DNA of 64,000 bases from Dasysyrphus tricinctus (GCA_963921185.1 OY992530.1:164068255-164132254); one strand, 5' to 3'; positions 35,836-48,516 are shown, numbered from the stretch's first letter. Notes: generated by a model from the sequence alone, not told the origin. A program made the numbers and translations.

Positions 35836-36775
35836 ACGGGTGATTTTTTAAGAGGTTTAGAACTAAAAAAAAAAAAACACAAAAAATTCGAAAAAATGAA
35901 TGAAATATTTATTTGAATCGATAGTTAGAACCTTGCAATTTAATGTTTAAAGATAATTTCATGCAAATGTTGACCGCGGCTGCGTCTCAGGTAGCCCATC
36001 CGCTGAGTCCAATTTTGGCATACTCTTTCACACATATCGGCCGGTATCTCACGAATGAATGCATGGATGTTGGCTTCCAGTGCGTCAATCGAAGCGGGCT
36101 TGTCCCTATAGACATTAGCCTTGATATACCCCCACAAAAAATAATCTAATGGTGTCAAATCGCACGATCTAGGCGGCCAATTGACCGGCCCGAAACGTGA
36201 AATTAACTGTTCACCCAACTCGCCTCGCAATTGCGTCATTAATTCGCGTGCTGTGTGGCATGTGGCACCGTCTTGTTGAAACCACATATCATGCAAGTCA
36301 AGAACTTCCATTTCGGGCAAAAAAAAGTTTGTTATCATCGCTCGGTAGCGTTCACCATTGACAGTAACGCTGCGATTCGCATCATCTTTGAAGAAATATG
36401 GCCCAATAATGCCGCCGGCCCATAAACCGCACCAAACAGTGGCTTTTTCGGGATGCATTGGTAGCTGTTGCAATGCTTCTGGCTGATCTTCACTCCAAAT
36501 GCGGCAATTATGCTTATTTACGTACCCATTCAACCAAAAATGAGCCTCATCGCTGAACACAATTTTTCGATAAAAAAGCGCGATGAACATTTCGAACCGA
36601 GCACGAATTTTGATAGTAAAATTCAATAACTTGCAAGCGTTGTTCATTTGTAAGACGATCCATGGTTAAATTGCAAACCAAACTGAAGCTGTTTGACAGT
36701 GACACAAGGTACTAAACACACGTCAGCTGTCAAAACCAGTGTTGCCAAAACCAAACCAGCTAAAAAATCACCCGT
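35836..36775 (-). mobile_element. Internally deleted mariner-like element
   Basis: The ends ACGGGTGATTTTTTA are inverted at both sides and flanked by TA (35834-35835 and 36776-36777), as for IS630-Tc1-mariner. Length is 940 bp, shorter than the usual 1.2-1.4 kb. The transposase runs on the minus strand with its catalytic part open but most of its DNA-binding domain deleted. It is inserted at the edge of a MITE that itself lies in a LINE. Confidence 0.9.
35940..36663 (-). pseudogene. Mariner-family transposase with large N-terminal deletion
   Basis: The original start is at 36663 (minus strand), giving MDRLTNEQRLQVIEFYYQNS, the first helix of the paired-like DNA-binding domain. After about 30 codons the sequence jumps, out of frame, to FYRKIVFSDEAHFWLNGYVN. 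From there the catalytic domain is open to the stop: SDEAHF (first D), MWFQQDGATCHTAREL (second D) and CDLTPLDYFLWGYIK (third D, spaced about 36-37 residues from the second). The open frame from 36647 begins with unrelated residues read out of frame through the remnant. Most of the helix-turn-helix domain is gone, so a product could not bind the ends normally. The element looks like an intermediate on the way to a MITE. Confidence 0.9.
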
Positions 36776-37215
36776 TATTACTCAGGGCCAGTGTGTTTAA
36801 AACGCCAAAAAAGTACGATAACTTATAATTACATGTTTGACTCTTCTGCTTTATGTAGATTGTCTGTTTTTTCTAATCTTGGTATTGTTGTTCTTGATTC
36901 AAAACAAACCTTGTCGACCACTATAAATATATTGTCAAAAAGGCCAATACAATTCTAGGATTCATAAAAGGATTCTCTGATGATTTCCAAGACCCATTAT
37001 GTTCTTAAGCTTCTATATATATCTTTTGCTAGGCCAGTACTTTAATATCGTTGCGTGGTATAGGCACCTCACTACAACACGTTTCACATAAACAAACTTG
37101 AATGTATCTGTCTTCGTTTTCTTCCGAGGTCAAATAGAACTGCTTTGCCTCCTTATGTTCAAAAATTCAAGTTAATTTATCTCTCTTTACTCTCGAAACT
37201 TAGACAATATATCCA

Positions 37216-37961
37216 GCAATCCAGCTATGCTTTGTTATAAAATTAATCAATGGGCCAATAGTATTTCAATCAGCTTCTTTTCGGTTAACTGTCTGAACAA
37301 AATGGAGACGGAGGTGCAGTGCAAATGGAGCTGCAGCTGTAATAGCTATCAAAATGTTGAATATACACAAATTCAATGATACGAACACAACACAACGCAC
37401 CTGCAGATGTTGGCCAACTTTTTACTTTTGCTTACAGTATTTACATATATGGGGATTGAAGTCAGTTTCAAACTCTTTTCAATCCCTCATAAAGACGTAG
37501 AGTAATAAATTTAAGCTTCCATTTCATCATTTAGTTTTTTTTTATTTTTTTTTTTTTTTCTATACTGAAATGTGAAAAAATACGTATGACATTTTTTGAC
37601 AGCTATTCCAGCTGCAGCACTCCAATGCAGCACTCTCTTCTGTTCAGGCAGGAAATTTTAGCAACAGTCAGGCAAGACAATTGCTTTATGTCCGATCTTC
37701 AGTAGAACAAACTCTACACGATACCAATGATGGGACAGACTTTTTTTGGTTGTTGTGATGACTCTGGCCATAGATACAACCTGAAAAGAGCATTTTCTTT
37801 CCTTTGTTACCATAAAAGCCATCGGTTTTTGCGCGTGGCCGCAATGAGAAAGGTAATCTTACGGTCAGCTCTTGGACTAAAAAGCCAACTAGCAAATTGC
37901 TAAAGAGTTCAAAAAAAAAAAAAATAGTATGTCAGCTGATAACTTAAATAATGAGAAATGT
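37216..37961. other. No gene recognised
   Basis: Mixed AT-rich sequence after the LINE pseudogene, with no supportable frame. Confidence 0.35.
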
Positions 37962-38833
37962 CCAAGGACGTACGCAGGATTTCATTCATGGGGGGCAGAC
38001 TCATTCAAAATTTCAAAACCTAGATTTCTATTCTAATACTGCCTGTTCTTGCTGGGCCCTTGCTAGTATCTATTTAAAACTTTCTAGCCAATCGCCAAAA
38101 ACTAGATTGCTTTTCCAGCCGGACATAAGAACAGACTTCTGGTTTTCCAAAAAGCTACAGAACATTACTGCAAGTGTTGCAGTTGTTTTTTAATTATTTG
38201 TTTTCTATTTTGTGCAATTATTTTATTAAATTGCCCCTCCCGTCCAAGCGGGGGAAGATATTATCCACCCCTAATTGGATTTTTTTCTTGTCCACTTCCC
38301 TATGCAAAAAAAGGGAAATTTAATTTACCCCTACAGCGACTATAGGGGATGAAAATAAAAATCTGAAAAAAATAGGGAATTTTTTTTTCTTCATTTAGAG
38401 CCGATTTAGGCCCATCCTCGATGACATTTTTTTTTAAAGAACCAATCTAATGTATATACCTTCTAGCAAATAATTTACTTTCTAAGGTCATTTGCCAGAT
38501 CTTCAAGTCGTAGTATGGTGGTAACGACTTTTTTTCTTGAAAAAGCAGATACGTGCATTTTTCTTAAAAAGAGGAAGGTTCTTTGTACAAACGACATTTT
38601 TCTTAAGCAATTTTAACCTATTTAAAGTCAAGATATAGCGGTTTTATTTTTTATCAATAAAATAATAAATAAAATAAGTTGTCAAAACTGGCTTGAATCA
38701 AAGCAGTCAAAAAGCATTATTAGAATAGAAATTTAATTTTAAGATGCCAAATTAAAAGTTTTTACTTTCTTTGATCAGGTGGAGGGGGGGGGGGGCAAGT
38801 GCCCTTCCTCCGTCCCCTTGCTTACGCGATTGG
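37962..38833. mobile_element. Degenerate element with CCAAGGACGTACGCAGG-type ends (hAT-like?)
   Basis: The left end CCAAGGACGTACGCAGGA and right end, minus strand, CCAATCGCGTAAGCAAGG agree at most positions. AAATGT flanks both (37956-37961 and 38834-38839). The interior has G-rich runs just inside the ends (ggggggc at 37990, g-run at 38785) as in several hAT families. No coding capacity. The six-base flank is shorter than the hAT standard, so the class is tentative. Confidence 0.5.
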
Positions 38834-38839
38834 AAATGT

Positions 38840-40509
38840 GTAAGTAGGTATGTAGGTATAGGTATGTAGGTATCCAGAGAAAAATCGCAAGCTAAAATCC
38901 TGTATGATCGGGCTTATTTTTTCAAATCTTATTTGTTTGGTCTTAAAGTTACATCGAATAGACTTTATTCAATAAAATCTAAAAAAAGCTTAAAATGCTT
39001 GAATTAAGAAGAAAGAAATTAATTTTTTCACTTGTTTTAACTGCCCTACGAGCTAGCTAACTCCCAAATGAATTAATTCCCAAGTCAGAAGAACTAGCTC
39101 CCCCAAAATTCTCTGGTGCGATATAGCTCTTTAAATTGAAAATTCTGTTGGGACCTAGTTTCGTTTCACGGTTGGAATTTAGTTTTAAACAAATGGGAGT
39201 AAGTACATATGAACTAAGTTCCACTTTTTTTGGGAGTTAGTTCATTGGGAGTTAATTCATTCGGGACTTAGTTTGAAGGCCCATTTTTGAGCTTACGAGA
39301 CTTTCGACAACGAATAGGCTTGTTTTAACACTATTTTCTTGATTTTAGCTCTGTTTTTTTAAGTGTAAATAGCAGCAACTTTCAATATTATTATTACTAC
39401 ATATAAAGCAAGGATAAATTAAATACAAAAAACAATGGTGCATTTTAGAATTTGGCGCCCTGAATAATCTTCCCTTTTGACCGAACTAAAATGGGACCTG
39501 ACTATAAATAGTCATGATGAATCATTTAAGATCAAAAGCAGAAGAGGCAGCATCAGTATAGGAACAGTATTGCAGCTCCATCAGATGCAAATGCTGGCAA
39601 ATCTATTTGACAGTTTTATGTACGAAGTTTTCAAACTTTCATTATCCCTTGGAATTCGATTTGGATGAATCCGTAAAGGGGGTTGAATGTTCCCTTTTAT
39701 TGAACGTTAATGCATATGATGCGCTACTATATGCTTTATTTGAAGAATAATTTAGGGATGAAGGTATGAATTTACTCGTATGCTACACCTATATGTATGT
39801 AATGTATTCGTTTATGTAACGAAGGCTACCTTTAGCTCGGTAGAATCCCAAAAGGCCGCATTTTCATTGTTGCTGATTAATGCAAATACACGGAGCAATT
39901 TTTGTTTATACGCCATGGTATGGAGGACATGATGTATAAATGTATAAACGTATATAGTATAGGTATGACATGTCCTCTATAGGGACTCACATTGACTGTC
40001 AGTTTTGTTTTAATATTTGTATATGGAGTATATATATGAACACATTGGAATCTAGCTTTAGCTATTATAAAAGTAGAAGTTAGATCAACTTCTACTACAT
40101 CATACATTTCTTGCAACATCTACCTATATGTGAAGCCCATTGTAGTATTATAAACATTTTATCGTGCCTTTCAACTTTGAAAGCGCTTCGAACTACAGCT
40201 TCAGCTGCACCATTGTATTTTAGATTTAGATTTAGATTCAGGCATTACGCCATAATAATGATTGTGATTCTCTGTGGTTCAACGGTAAGACCCGATACGG
40301 ATACCTGCATAATGTAAACGTATATTTTATGTGTAGTACGGGGTAATATGTATAAAACGCTTCGAAATATTAGAGCATGGAGATTTAAGTCGGAAGCGGG
40401 AGGTGAAATTCTCTCAAGACTTGACCTCAAATTGAAAAGAAATTTAAAAAATAGTAAAGTTGTTGGTTTGCTAAAATTAAAAAAACTTTAAATTAACGAC
40501 ATACTTATT
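38840..40509. other. No gene recognised
   Basis: Simple-sequence patches (taggtatgtaggtat near 38845; ttagatttagatttagattc near 40220) and unsupported short frames. Nothing here shows a domain or splice structure. Confidence 0.4.
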
Positions 40510-43132
40510 AACAGTTGGAGACGTGACAAGAGGGTGAGGTTAGATGGACTCGCAGATAATACGGAAATTGCTGCCAGAAGAGGAGATATCCGGGAATTGT
40601 ACCAAATAGATGTTATTGGGAAAAAAAGCAATGCCAATCATCCTGTAATGGATGTGGATGGCACAATTTTGCTATCAATTGAGGATCAGCTTCGTAAATG
40701 GAGGATTCAGTCGAGCAGAGTGCTGAAGTGCCCCAACTAAACGAGATGCGCAGGTCCTGTAGGGGTATTGACATTGAACCCCCGTCAGAATCGGAAATCC
40801 AGACATCAATAAATCTTCTCAAAAACAACAAGGCAGCTGGACTGAACGGAATACCAGCTGAATTCCTGAAAGCCGATCCCTTAACAGCGGCGAGTAATTT
40901 ACATCCGTTGATACAAAGCATTTGGGAAAACGAAAGCTATCCCAAGGAATGGAAGGATGGTGTGATTGTTAAGTTGCCAAAGAAAGGTGACCTTAAGAAT
41001 TGCAACAACTAGCGTGGTATCACCGTTTTGTCCGTTTTCACAAAAGTAACGGCAACCATCATTTTCGAGCGAATAAAGGATAGAATCGAGTCTACACTCA
41101 AGAGGCATCAAGCTGGCTTCCGCAGTGGTCGATCGTGTGTCGACCATATCAACACCCTGCGTATCGTCCTCGAGCAGTCGATGGAATTTCAATCACCGCT
41201 TTACCTCATGTTCGTGGATTTGGAGAAGGCCTTTGATTGAGTTAAACTAGAATGTATAGATAGATAGATAGGTAGATAGATATATATAATTTTATTTCGA
41301 ATAAGATTTAACAAAAACATAGTATATGCTGGTATAAAATTAATTATGACAATAACTTAAAGTTGCCTGTCAGGTTGAAAAGTAACATTTAAAAAATTAT
41401 ACTTAGTGAGTTGATTTAATTAAATCAATTATGAAAATTCATTTAGGATGAGAGAACGATATTTAAGTGCAGCTTTTAGAAAATTAAACAAGTTTGTGTA
41501 GCAGTTGCCATTTAAAACGCTTAGAAGTTGTGAGTGGGAGAGCATGGCATTACCAAGAAACTTTTTTCTAAATCCTTTGAAGACTGGACAGGTTCCGACG
41601 AAGTAAGAAGATTTTCTGAAGAATCTAGGTTACAAAGTGTACATATTCCATTAGTATTTTTCTAAAACGATCTTCCATTGAGATTTAGGAGTCCACAACG
41701 AGCTTTTAATACAAGGGAGATCATGTCTCGGGGGTTGGAGTCTTCAAAATAGTTTGGTACTTTGGAGTATAGTAGATTGCAGTACTCATCATGGAATTGG
41801 GATTGTAAAAAGTAAAATACCATGTAATCTATGCCAATCAAATATGTTTGTGTTGAAAGAAAAATCTATTGACGATTCATGGAAAAGGTCCAACCATTCC
41901 TTAGCCCAGCTTCGGATAAAATTCTTGGTAGTCTGCCATTAGGAAGATTCAGGATTCTCCGTACATAAGAAAAGTGTAGGTTTAAGGATGTCAGAAAAGC
42001 TTAAGGTAGACCCGTTTCGATGTGCAAAACATGCGTCCTCCGTTTCGAAATATGACTATTTCAGATTTCCCAAGATTGACTTCAAAGTTCCACTTGTTGC
42101 AGTATATAATGAAACTATCAATGAGCTGTTGCAGATTCATGGGACTATCCGATAAGAGTACAACGTCATCAGCATAAAGAAGTACATTAGTTTTAAGGTC
42201 ATCTATAAATAATCCAATGGGAAGATCGTCATGTAGATCATTTAAGAACACAACCAAAAGGAGAACACTCAACACGCAACCCTGTCGGACCCCTTTGTTG
42301 GTGTAGAAGAAATCAGATGTACCTATGGTATCCCAAACAGCAGAAGTGGTGTCCATATATAGAGACTTTATGATCGTTATCATCTTTGAAGAGATTCCTA
42401 GTGTAGAAAGCTTGTAGAGTAAAGCAAATCTGTCAACATTATCAAAAGCAGCCTTTAGATCAACAAAAAATGCGTACAGCTTCTTCTTCTGACTAAGTTG
42501 GAGCTGTATTAAACAGGACAGATTATAAACTTGGTCCACCCAAAATTGTTGCCATTATTAAAGAGTCCTACAACAACGCAAGGTGTTTTGTTTTAAACAA
42601 TGAGCAGCTATCTGACTCCTTCATTGTGCAACATGGTGTGAGACAAGGGGATGTTCTATCGCCAATTCTCCTGCTGGCGATGGATGTCGTATTGACGGCC
42701 AGTTTTGGTAAAGCTGAGTGACAGGCTAGTCAATGGAGACCGTTCGAAAGGCTCAGTCATTTAGACTATGCCGATGACATATGTCTACTGGTAAATAACA
42801 TCAGTGGGCTGAACGGGATGTGCCAAACACTGCAAGTGAAGGGAGAGTCGAGTGGTCTAAGAATAAATAGCAAAAAGACAAAAATAATGTTCACAGGCCG
42901 CTCCACACAGCAGCGTATTATTCTACAGAAGACGAAGAAATGGAACAGTTCAACTACCTTGGCAGTATTGACCAAGAACAACATGGAAATCAACTGTCTT
43001 AGCGGAAGCAAAATCCCAGAGAAAGACGTGGCCACAGTTAAAGTACCTTGCAGAAGACCGTGAAGGATGGAGACGTTTTGTTGACGCCCTTTGCCCCAGC
43101 CGGGTTTACAGGACACAGATGATGATGATGAT
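40510..43132 (+). pseudogene. RTE-like LINE pseudogene, interrupted and internally deleted
   Basis: The frame carries the linker before the reverse transcriptase (RLDGLADNTEIAARRGDIRE, about 40540), then NLLKNNKAAGLNGIPAEFL (40815-40875) and KDGVIVKLPKKGDLKNC. After one stop come RGITVLSVFTKV, HQAGFRSGRSCVDHI and FVDLEKAFD at 41235, where another LINE inserted. It resumes at 42541 with KIVAIIKESYNNARC, VRQGDVLSPILLLAMDVV and LDYADDICLLVN (catalytic YADD). An internal deletion after TKKWNSSTT joins directly to the distal PRTTWK-type block (NMEINCLS in the wrong frame, 42980). It ends with gccccagccggg and a (GAT)n tail at 43120-43132. The 5' half with the endonuclease is missing, the usual LINE truncation. 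Confidence 0.9.
41245..42545 (-). pseudogene. Nested LINE reverse transcriptase, 5'-truncated
   Basis: On the minus strand, codons from 42539 read DQVYNLSCLIQLQLSQKKKL, then FFVDLKAAFDNVDRFALLYKL (catalytic D). These are followed by GVRQGCVLSVLLLVVFLNDL, NVLLYADDVVLLSD (YADD) and FEVNLGKSEIVIFRNGG, all typical of non-LTR reverse transcriptases. The frame is open for 182 codons, then breaks. The 3' part runs to a tail of tatc/gata repeats at 41257-41282. The right edge is an abrupt 5' truncation inside the EKAFD...KIVAI segment of the host LINE. Its motifs closely match the LINE remnant at 57466-61388, so both are probably one family. Confidence 0.88.
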
Positions 43133-43344
43133 GAGTTGGTTGTAACACTTTGAAATCCAATATAAACGAAATACATGTATTTCTTTTAATATTGTTCGGC
43201 ATCAGCAGGTGTTTTCGCAACTTTTTTCATATTCAAAATATTTGAAACTACCAAAAACAAAGGAGAGCATACCCTTCGAGATCAAAAAAGGAGGTGGGTC
43301 TACTCAGCACCTATATTATAAGGTGGTAGGGCAATTTTCTTAAA

Positions 43345-44703
43345 AGTTGACTCAAAAAGAACAAACTCAAAGAAAAACAACGGCAACACGAACAATGTCA
43401 AGCTTAGCTTATAGCTTATTTTAAGTAAAAATTCAAGATGTTTTTCAAACTACATATTTCTAAATTTTCGTGACACTTTTCCTTTTTGTATCCAATACTT
43501 TTATTAATTTTTAATCAAAAACCGTATGCTGAATTGAGTTGTAGTTTTTGAGAAAATCAAAAATAAAAATAGCTACCATACTACTTTAGAGTTTGGAGGA
43601 ATTTAAAAAACAAATAAAGTCCCGGGTGTCAAATTACAGAAGCTTTAAATTTTCCCGAATGTCGAAGAAAACTGTTTCAAATGTTAATATAAATATAAAT
43701 GTTCATACTTCAGAATTACCATAACATTATTTAAAAAAAAAAATTACCTTGAGAAAAAATATAGCCCCAAATTTACATCAAAAACGCATGTTTTTGTCGG
43801 ATTCGAATATCTCGAAAACCTGACGTGCTGAAGCAATTCCAAGGCCAGATTCAAACTCAGCACATCAAAGAACACCAGAAAAGTATATCTTGGTTCACGT
43901 TAAACACAAACATTCAAATTTTGCTGAATTAAGTTGTAGTTTTTGAGAAAATCAAAAATAAAAATAGCTACCATACTACTTTAGAGTTTGGAGGAATTTA
44001 AAGAACAAATAAAGTCCCGGGTGTCATATTACAGAAGCTTTAAATTTTCACGAATCTCGAAGAAAATTGTTTCAAATGTTAATATAAATATAAATGTTCA
44101 AACTTCAGAATTACCATAACATTATTTAAAAAAAAAATTACCTTGAGAAAAAATATAACCCCAAATTTACATCAAAAACGCATGTTTTTGTCGGATTCGA
44201 ATATCTCGAAAACCTGACGTGCTGAAGCAATTCCAAGGCCAGATTCAAACTCAGCACATCAAAGAACACCAGAAAAGTATATCTTGGTTCACGTTAAACA
44301 CAAACATTCAAATTTTGTCACTCAAAGTTGTAAATTTGTGTGTTTCTAATGGATTTTCGGAAACAATAAAAACAAGCCAATTTTCAACTAGCGCTAGAGT
44401 CCAAATGGGATGTCGCAGAAAAAAAAAATACAAAAACAGAGATTAGTTGGAAATTTTGTATACTTTCAATTGTGTTGTGATGTTAATCACAAATAGGTGA
44501 TAGTTTTCGAGCCATAAGTAAAAAACTCAAAAAATGCAGTTTTGCATCATTTTTGGCATTTTTCCCATGTTGCGTCACAAAATTTTGTTCGCAAACCTCA
44601 GATTCGAATTCAGCACCCCCGAAAACATCAAGCAGGGGGAGAAATCAAAACTACCCCACAATTTGCTTGTAAAGAGCCTTTTTGAGCACAAATTGACTGG
44701 ACT
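43345..44703 (+). mobile_element. Short relative of the AGTCCAGTC element
   Basis: The right end (44640-44703) is ctaccccacaatttgc...gagcacaaattgactggact, the inverted form of the 18338-18400 terminus. A possible left end at 43345 reads AGTTGACTCAAAAAG. Flanks (cttaaa / tttaaa) are only roughly alike. The interior is non-coding and carries a recent tandem duplication. Confidence 0.55.
43528..44317 (+). repeat. 395-bp tandem duplication
   Basis: The block beginning gctgaattgagttgtagttt (43528) is repeated directly from 43923 (gctgaattaagttgtagttt). Landmarks gtcccgggtgtca, gaagctttaaatttt and cctgacgtgctgaagcaatt recur at the same spacing. Only a handful of differences are visible, so the duplication is young compared with the surrounding repeat. 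Confidence 0.92.
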
Positions 44704-47058
44704 TTTAAAAGTTCAAGCATTTTGAAGTTGAGGTCACTTGAGCTTATAACTGAAAATATGAAAACCAAGTTTGACAGTTGACACATACCACCACACACAT
44801 ACTTATATGTAATATTTATTTAAATTCTCAAACAAATATTTGTGTTATTTTAAGCCTTTTTCAAATATCTTAACTTTAAATCAAAAATGTAGGTTCTATA
44901 TTATTCCTTTTTTTAACTCTTTGTTGACTCTAAGTTATAAACTTTTAGGTAAAGGTTTTATTTATAATTTAGGAATGTATGCTTGTGAGAGGTAAAAATT
45001 CGGACTTGAGTGATAGTTCATTTGACCTTTCTGCTCGTCCATTTACCACACGCACAAGCCACACATGTTAATCCATAAGTTTTAATCTAGAAGAACCAGG
45101 TATAATGATATAACCCTAAAATTCCCAGTCAGACTAATAATTTTGAAATTCTAAATTACTGTTCCTGCGGGGGTTATTTCGGTAAAGTTTTGAAAGTTCT
45201 TATTCCTCTCAAAACTCAGGTAACTATACAGATACACCTACCCACCTAATTATTGAATATTTTAATTACACTAAAATAATTTTTAAGGACACTCTCAGTC
45301 CAGTGATACGTATATGAATAAATAATAACATCTCTGAATGACCATAGGTGTTTGTATTTAATTTTTAATCCCTTAAAGTTAATGTGGAAATGCCCTAATA
45401 CGCTCTAGGTAGGACGAAAGAAACTATACATTAGGGTGTTCTTTGTTTCCCAAAGTATTTTTTTTTTAATCAGACTTGAATTTTAACCAAAATAAAATAT
45501 TTCTTTAACGAAAATGGAGAAAATTTTTTATTTAGAAACAATGGAACCCATCAAAAAATAAAAATACAAATGCAAAGAAAACCTTATTTTTCTCAAAAAA
45601 GTTTTCACTACGATTTTAATAAAGTTTTTCTTATAACATAATTTTTATAACATAATTATTATATTTAGGAGTTTAACTTAACGGATTTAAATTAAATTTG
45701 TATACCTACATTAGAAGAAAATAAAAATTAGTTTTTTTCAAAAAGCTGCTCCAACTTGTGTTTGCATAAGCTCATATTTGTTCAGGAAATCCGACGGAAT
45801 TCTATTTTTCTTTTTTACTGAAGAGAGCTGTTTAAGCAATTTTTCAAAGCCTCTTGATCATAACAGCAATTACGTGTGGTTTCATTTTGCTTTTTTTGTA
45901 CTGCAGAAGCTATTCTAACTTTGTTGATTCGACAAAAAAAAATTAATGGAAAACTGCAAAAATTCCATACAAAAAATTATTATTATTACATATTATTATC
46001 ATTATCTGTATCGGAAAAGTATGGCTTTCGTGGCACGAGTTACTGACTTTTGAAACAAATTTGTTTTTGGGTTAAAAAAAGATTGGGCAATAATGGTCAC
46101 CCTAGTATACACAGAGCACATCCTCAAAGGTAGAAAAACCCTTTCATGGTAATTATTTGATGTGAATATTCTCTTATCCACATTTATTCAGCCTGATGGT
46201 GTTTAGATCTATCCTTTGGAATGGGGTATGGGGTTGATAATATTTATTGTAATTATACACACCACACGGTTGCATCTTATGTATATACCTATATACATAT
46301 AGTGCCTTATAGACTACTTATAAGCCGAATTGACAATATAGGGTAGAGAATGTCAGCAACAAGAATTTTAGATGTGTGTAAACCAAAGTCTTCTACCACT
46401 TACATACAAGTTATAAATAAAGTCCTGTCAACTTCAGACCATATGTATAGTTAGGGCTATATATATTTCTTGCATTGGATAGAGTGTGAAATGTCTGAGA
46501 TTTATGACCATGTTGATGCGGTTTTTCTTTTTTGAAAAATTTTTAGGAAGTGCAAATCTTGAAAATAAAAACATAAACAAAATTAAAAATTTTTTATCAG
46601 AATAAACTTTGGATTTAATTCTTAATTAAGTTCAAAATAACTTTTCACAGCATTTAGTCAAATACAAATTGGTGTTTCGTCTAGGATATCTCACTTGGAC
46701 TTGAATCAGTGACTAGTGCGGGCATTTTTCATAAGGAATTTGTAATTAATGCCAATTTGTTTTGTGGACTAAAGGCATTAAAAAGTTGTTTTGGATCAAT
46801 AATTCAACAAGTCCAATGAAATGGTGTTATTCTTAGTATGCTAGTTGGCTGATTTCTTATTTCTGTAATATATAGAAGGTTAAAACCTTCTGATTATTGA
46901 TTTAAGTCTAAGCCTAAGGCCTTATTATGTCACTCTATTCAACAATACAAATTTTCAAATACAGAAAATCTCAGCTAGCTCACTATTTAGCAAACGCTAA
47001 AGCCCTGATTCAAAATGCGATTGGAAAACGAGACGTGAGTTGTCGAACGCATTTCAAA
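44704..47058. other. No gene recognised
   Basis: AT-rich sequence without supported frames, splice structure or terminal repeats. Confidence 0.45.
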
Positions 47059-47735
47059 TATACACTCCGTCTCACTTGATTACGAACAGGCAGTTTTTAG
47101 ATTTAATAATATTTTAGATAAAAGACTACTAGCGCGGTTCTGAGAAAAGAAAATTTTCGGACTGTGCCAGTTCTTTTCGTCTCACTTTATTACGAACAGT
47201 AACTTAATTTACTTGTAAGCCTGTTACCATAAATCGAATAAAAGGGTACTTTGAATATTAGGGAGCTTAGTTCAAAAAATAAGTTCATAAAGTCCACAAC
47301 TATGGAAAGGAAAGACATTAACCAACGAAGAAATAGGCCAAATTCTAGTTTACCGGGAACAAGAAAAGTCCATCCGTTTCATAACCAGCAAGATTGGAAG
47401 AGGTCAGAGAAGTATGAAAAAAATCGCAAAGGAAGAGTCAGCAAAGCAACAACATCTCAGGAAAGGCGGGCGATACTGAGAGCTGCTTCATATTGAAGGC
47501 TCTCCGTGAGTAAAATTAAGACAGAAACTGGAGTTAAAGCTAGTGTAGATAGACTGTTCATCACGTGATACAAAAGGCCAACCATATTCGCCATCGCCTT
47601 AAAAAAATGAAGAGGAAACCACTATTGAATGCGGCACGTAAGGCCAGTGGTAGTAAAGTCATTTTAGCTTTTTGCTTCAGAAAAAATGGTGGAAAGCTGG
47701 ATTTTGGTACATAGCAAGCATTCCCATAGCATTTT
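47059..47735 (+). pseudogene. Tc1-like element, 5' end and N-terminal transposase remnant
   Basis: A 5' terminus with an internal direct repeat is visible: cgtctcacttgattacgaacag near 47070 and cgtctcactttattacgaacag near 47178, the IR/DR layout known from Tc1-like elements. Downstream, a decayed frame keeps paired-domain features: KRGRVSKATTSQERRAILRAAS-type residues at about 47430-47490, then LSVSKIKTETGVKAS, then RLKKMKRKPLLN. The catalytic DDE part and the 3' end are absent. Several stops and shifts. In an intact copy the protein binds the repeats and cuts at TA. Confidence 0.75.
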
Positions 47736-48516
47736 AAGGAAACTGTAAAATGTTCCAATTGATATGAGCGCCGCTCATAATTTAACTCTTACAGACAAAT
47801 TTCAAAGACTGGGTTGTAGCTTGGAAAATTTCCAACACGAAATGTTAAGTACTTTTTTTTTCATAAGAGGAACCGTTTTCTAGATAATTCAATCGGTAGA
47901 GTTATGAATTTTATGTTTCTGTATAAATTGTACTCTCTTACATTACCTTTGAGGTTGTTCTGTTCTTACAGTGGGTTACCATAGTCCCAAGGGGCACAGA
48001 TTTTAATTGTATAGCTAAAAATAGACAAATTTTGTTCCACAAGAGATGCTCATACGTTTTTTGGAAACATCCGAGTTCCTTTGATGTTGTTTTGTAGTTC
48101 TTTTAGTTTTTCCATTCTGTTTTAAATTGTTTGAGTTTCATATCCGTTTCATTTAGGTCACTGTTGCTATAAGGTGTGACTGATTTTGAACAGATCTGGC
48201 TCAAAAGTAACAGATCAGTTGCCCATGTGTTTCAATACAACCGAATTGATATTAGTTGTTTTTTAAAAATAGTATTGAAACTGTTTCGCATCTCTTCTTT
48301 TTTGCAACTCTTAAGTCACTCTAAAATACTTAATTCAATATGTTTTAGACAACATAAATATAACTCTTTTGAAACAAAGTGAAATGACTGTTCAATAACT
48401 TATTTGTGACTTAATTGACAGAAATACTAGAAACCTGATTGTAACTGCATTGTTACTACATAACTCGTATGTCAAATTAGTTTTGTTTAATATATTAAAA
48501 CTATAAATGTTTTAAC
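47736..48516. other. Region upstream of transposase gene
   Basis: No gene. From about 48155 to 48460, words of the type GTCACT/GTGACT/GTAACT recur (near 48158, 48175, 48205, 48313, 48383, 48407 and 48440). Similar words are dense at 57155-57470. These could be subterminal repeats of the two-gene transposon; the end itself was not identified. Confidence 0.4.

Larger units (their letters stand above)
34890..37215 (+). pseudogene. Non-LTR retrotransposon reverse transcriptase pseudogene (Jockey/CR1-like)
   Basis: Reverse-transcriptase signatures follow in order with many stops and frame changes. GPHGIP falls near 34935, VYTDLSKAF-like residues near 35240, SSGVPQGSHLGPLLFI near 35400-35445, YADDIKIFK (catalytic YADD with one frame slip) near 35500, and LQWYN...ILTNV before 35630. 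After an interruption by a MITE and a mariner, the thumb and C-terminal region resumes at 36781 (SSALCRLSVFSNLGIVVLDS, LLYISFARPVL, ALPPYVQKFKL). The protein would copy its own RNA at a nicked target. The endonuclease half was not seen. The GVPQGS...GPLLF form is common in Jockey and CR1 clades; I cannot choose between them. Confidence 0.85.

Noticed and set aside
40205..40320. Possible tRNA-like sequence around ggttcaacggtaagacc.
   Set aside because: It cannot be folded into a cloverleaf by eye, and no second copy is present.
41257..41282. Independent GATA microsatellite.
   Set aside because: It sits exactly at the 3' end of the nested minus-strand LINE and is best read as its tail.
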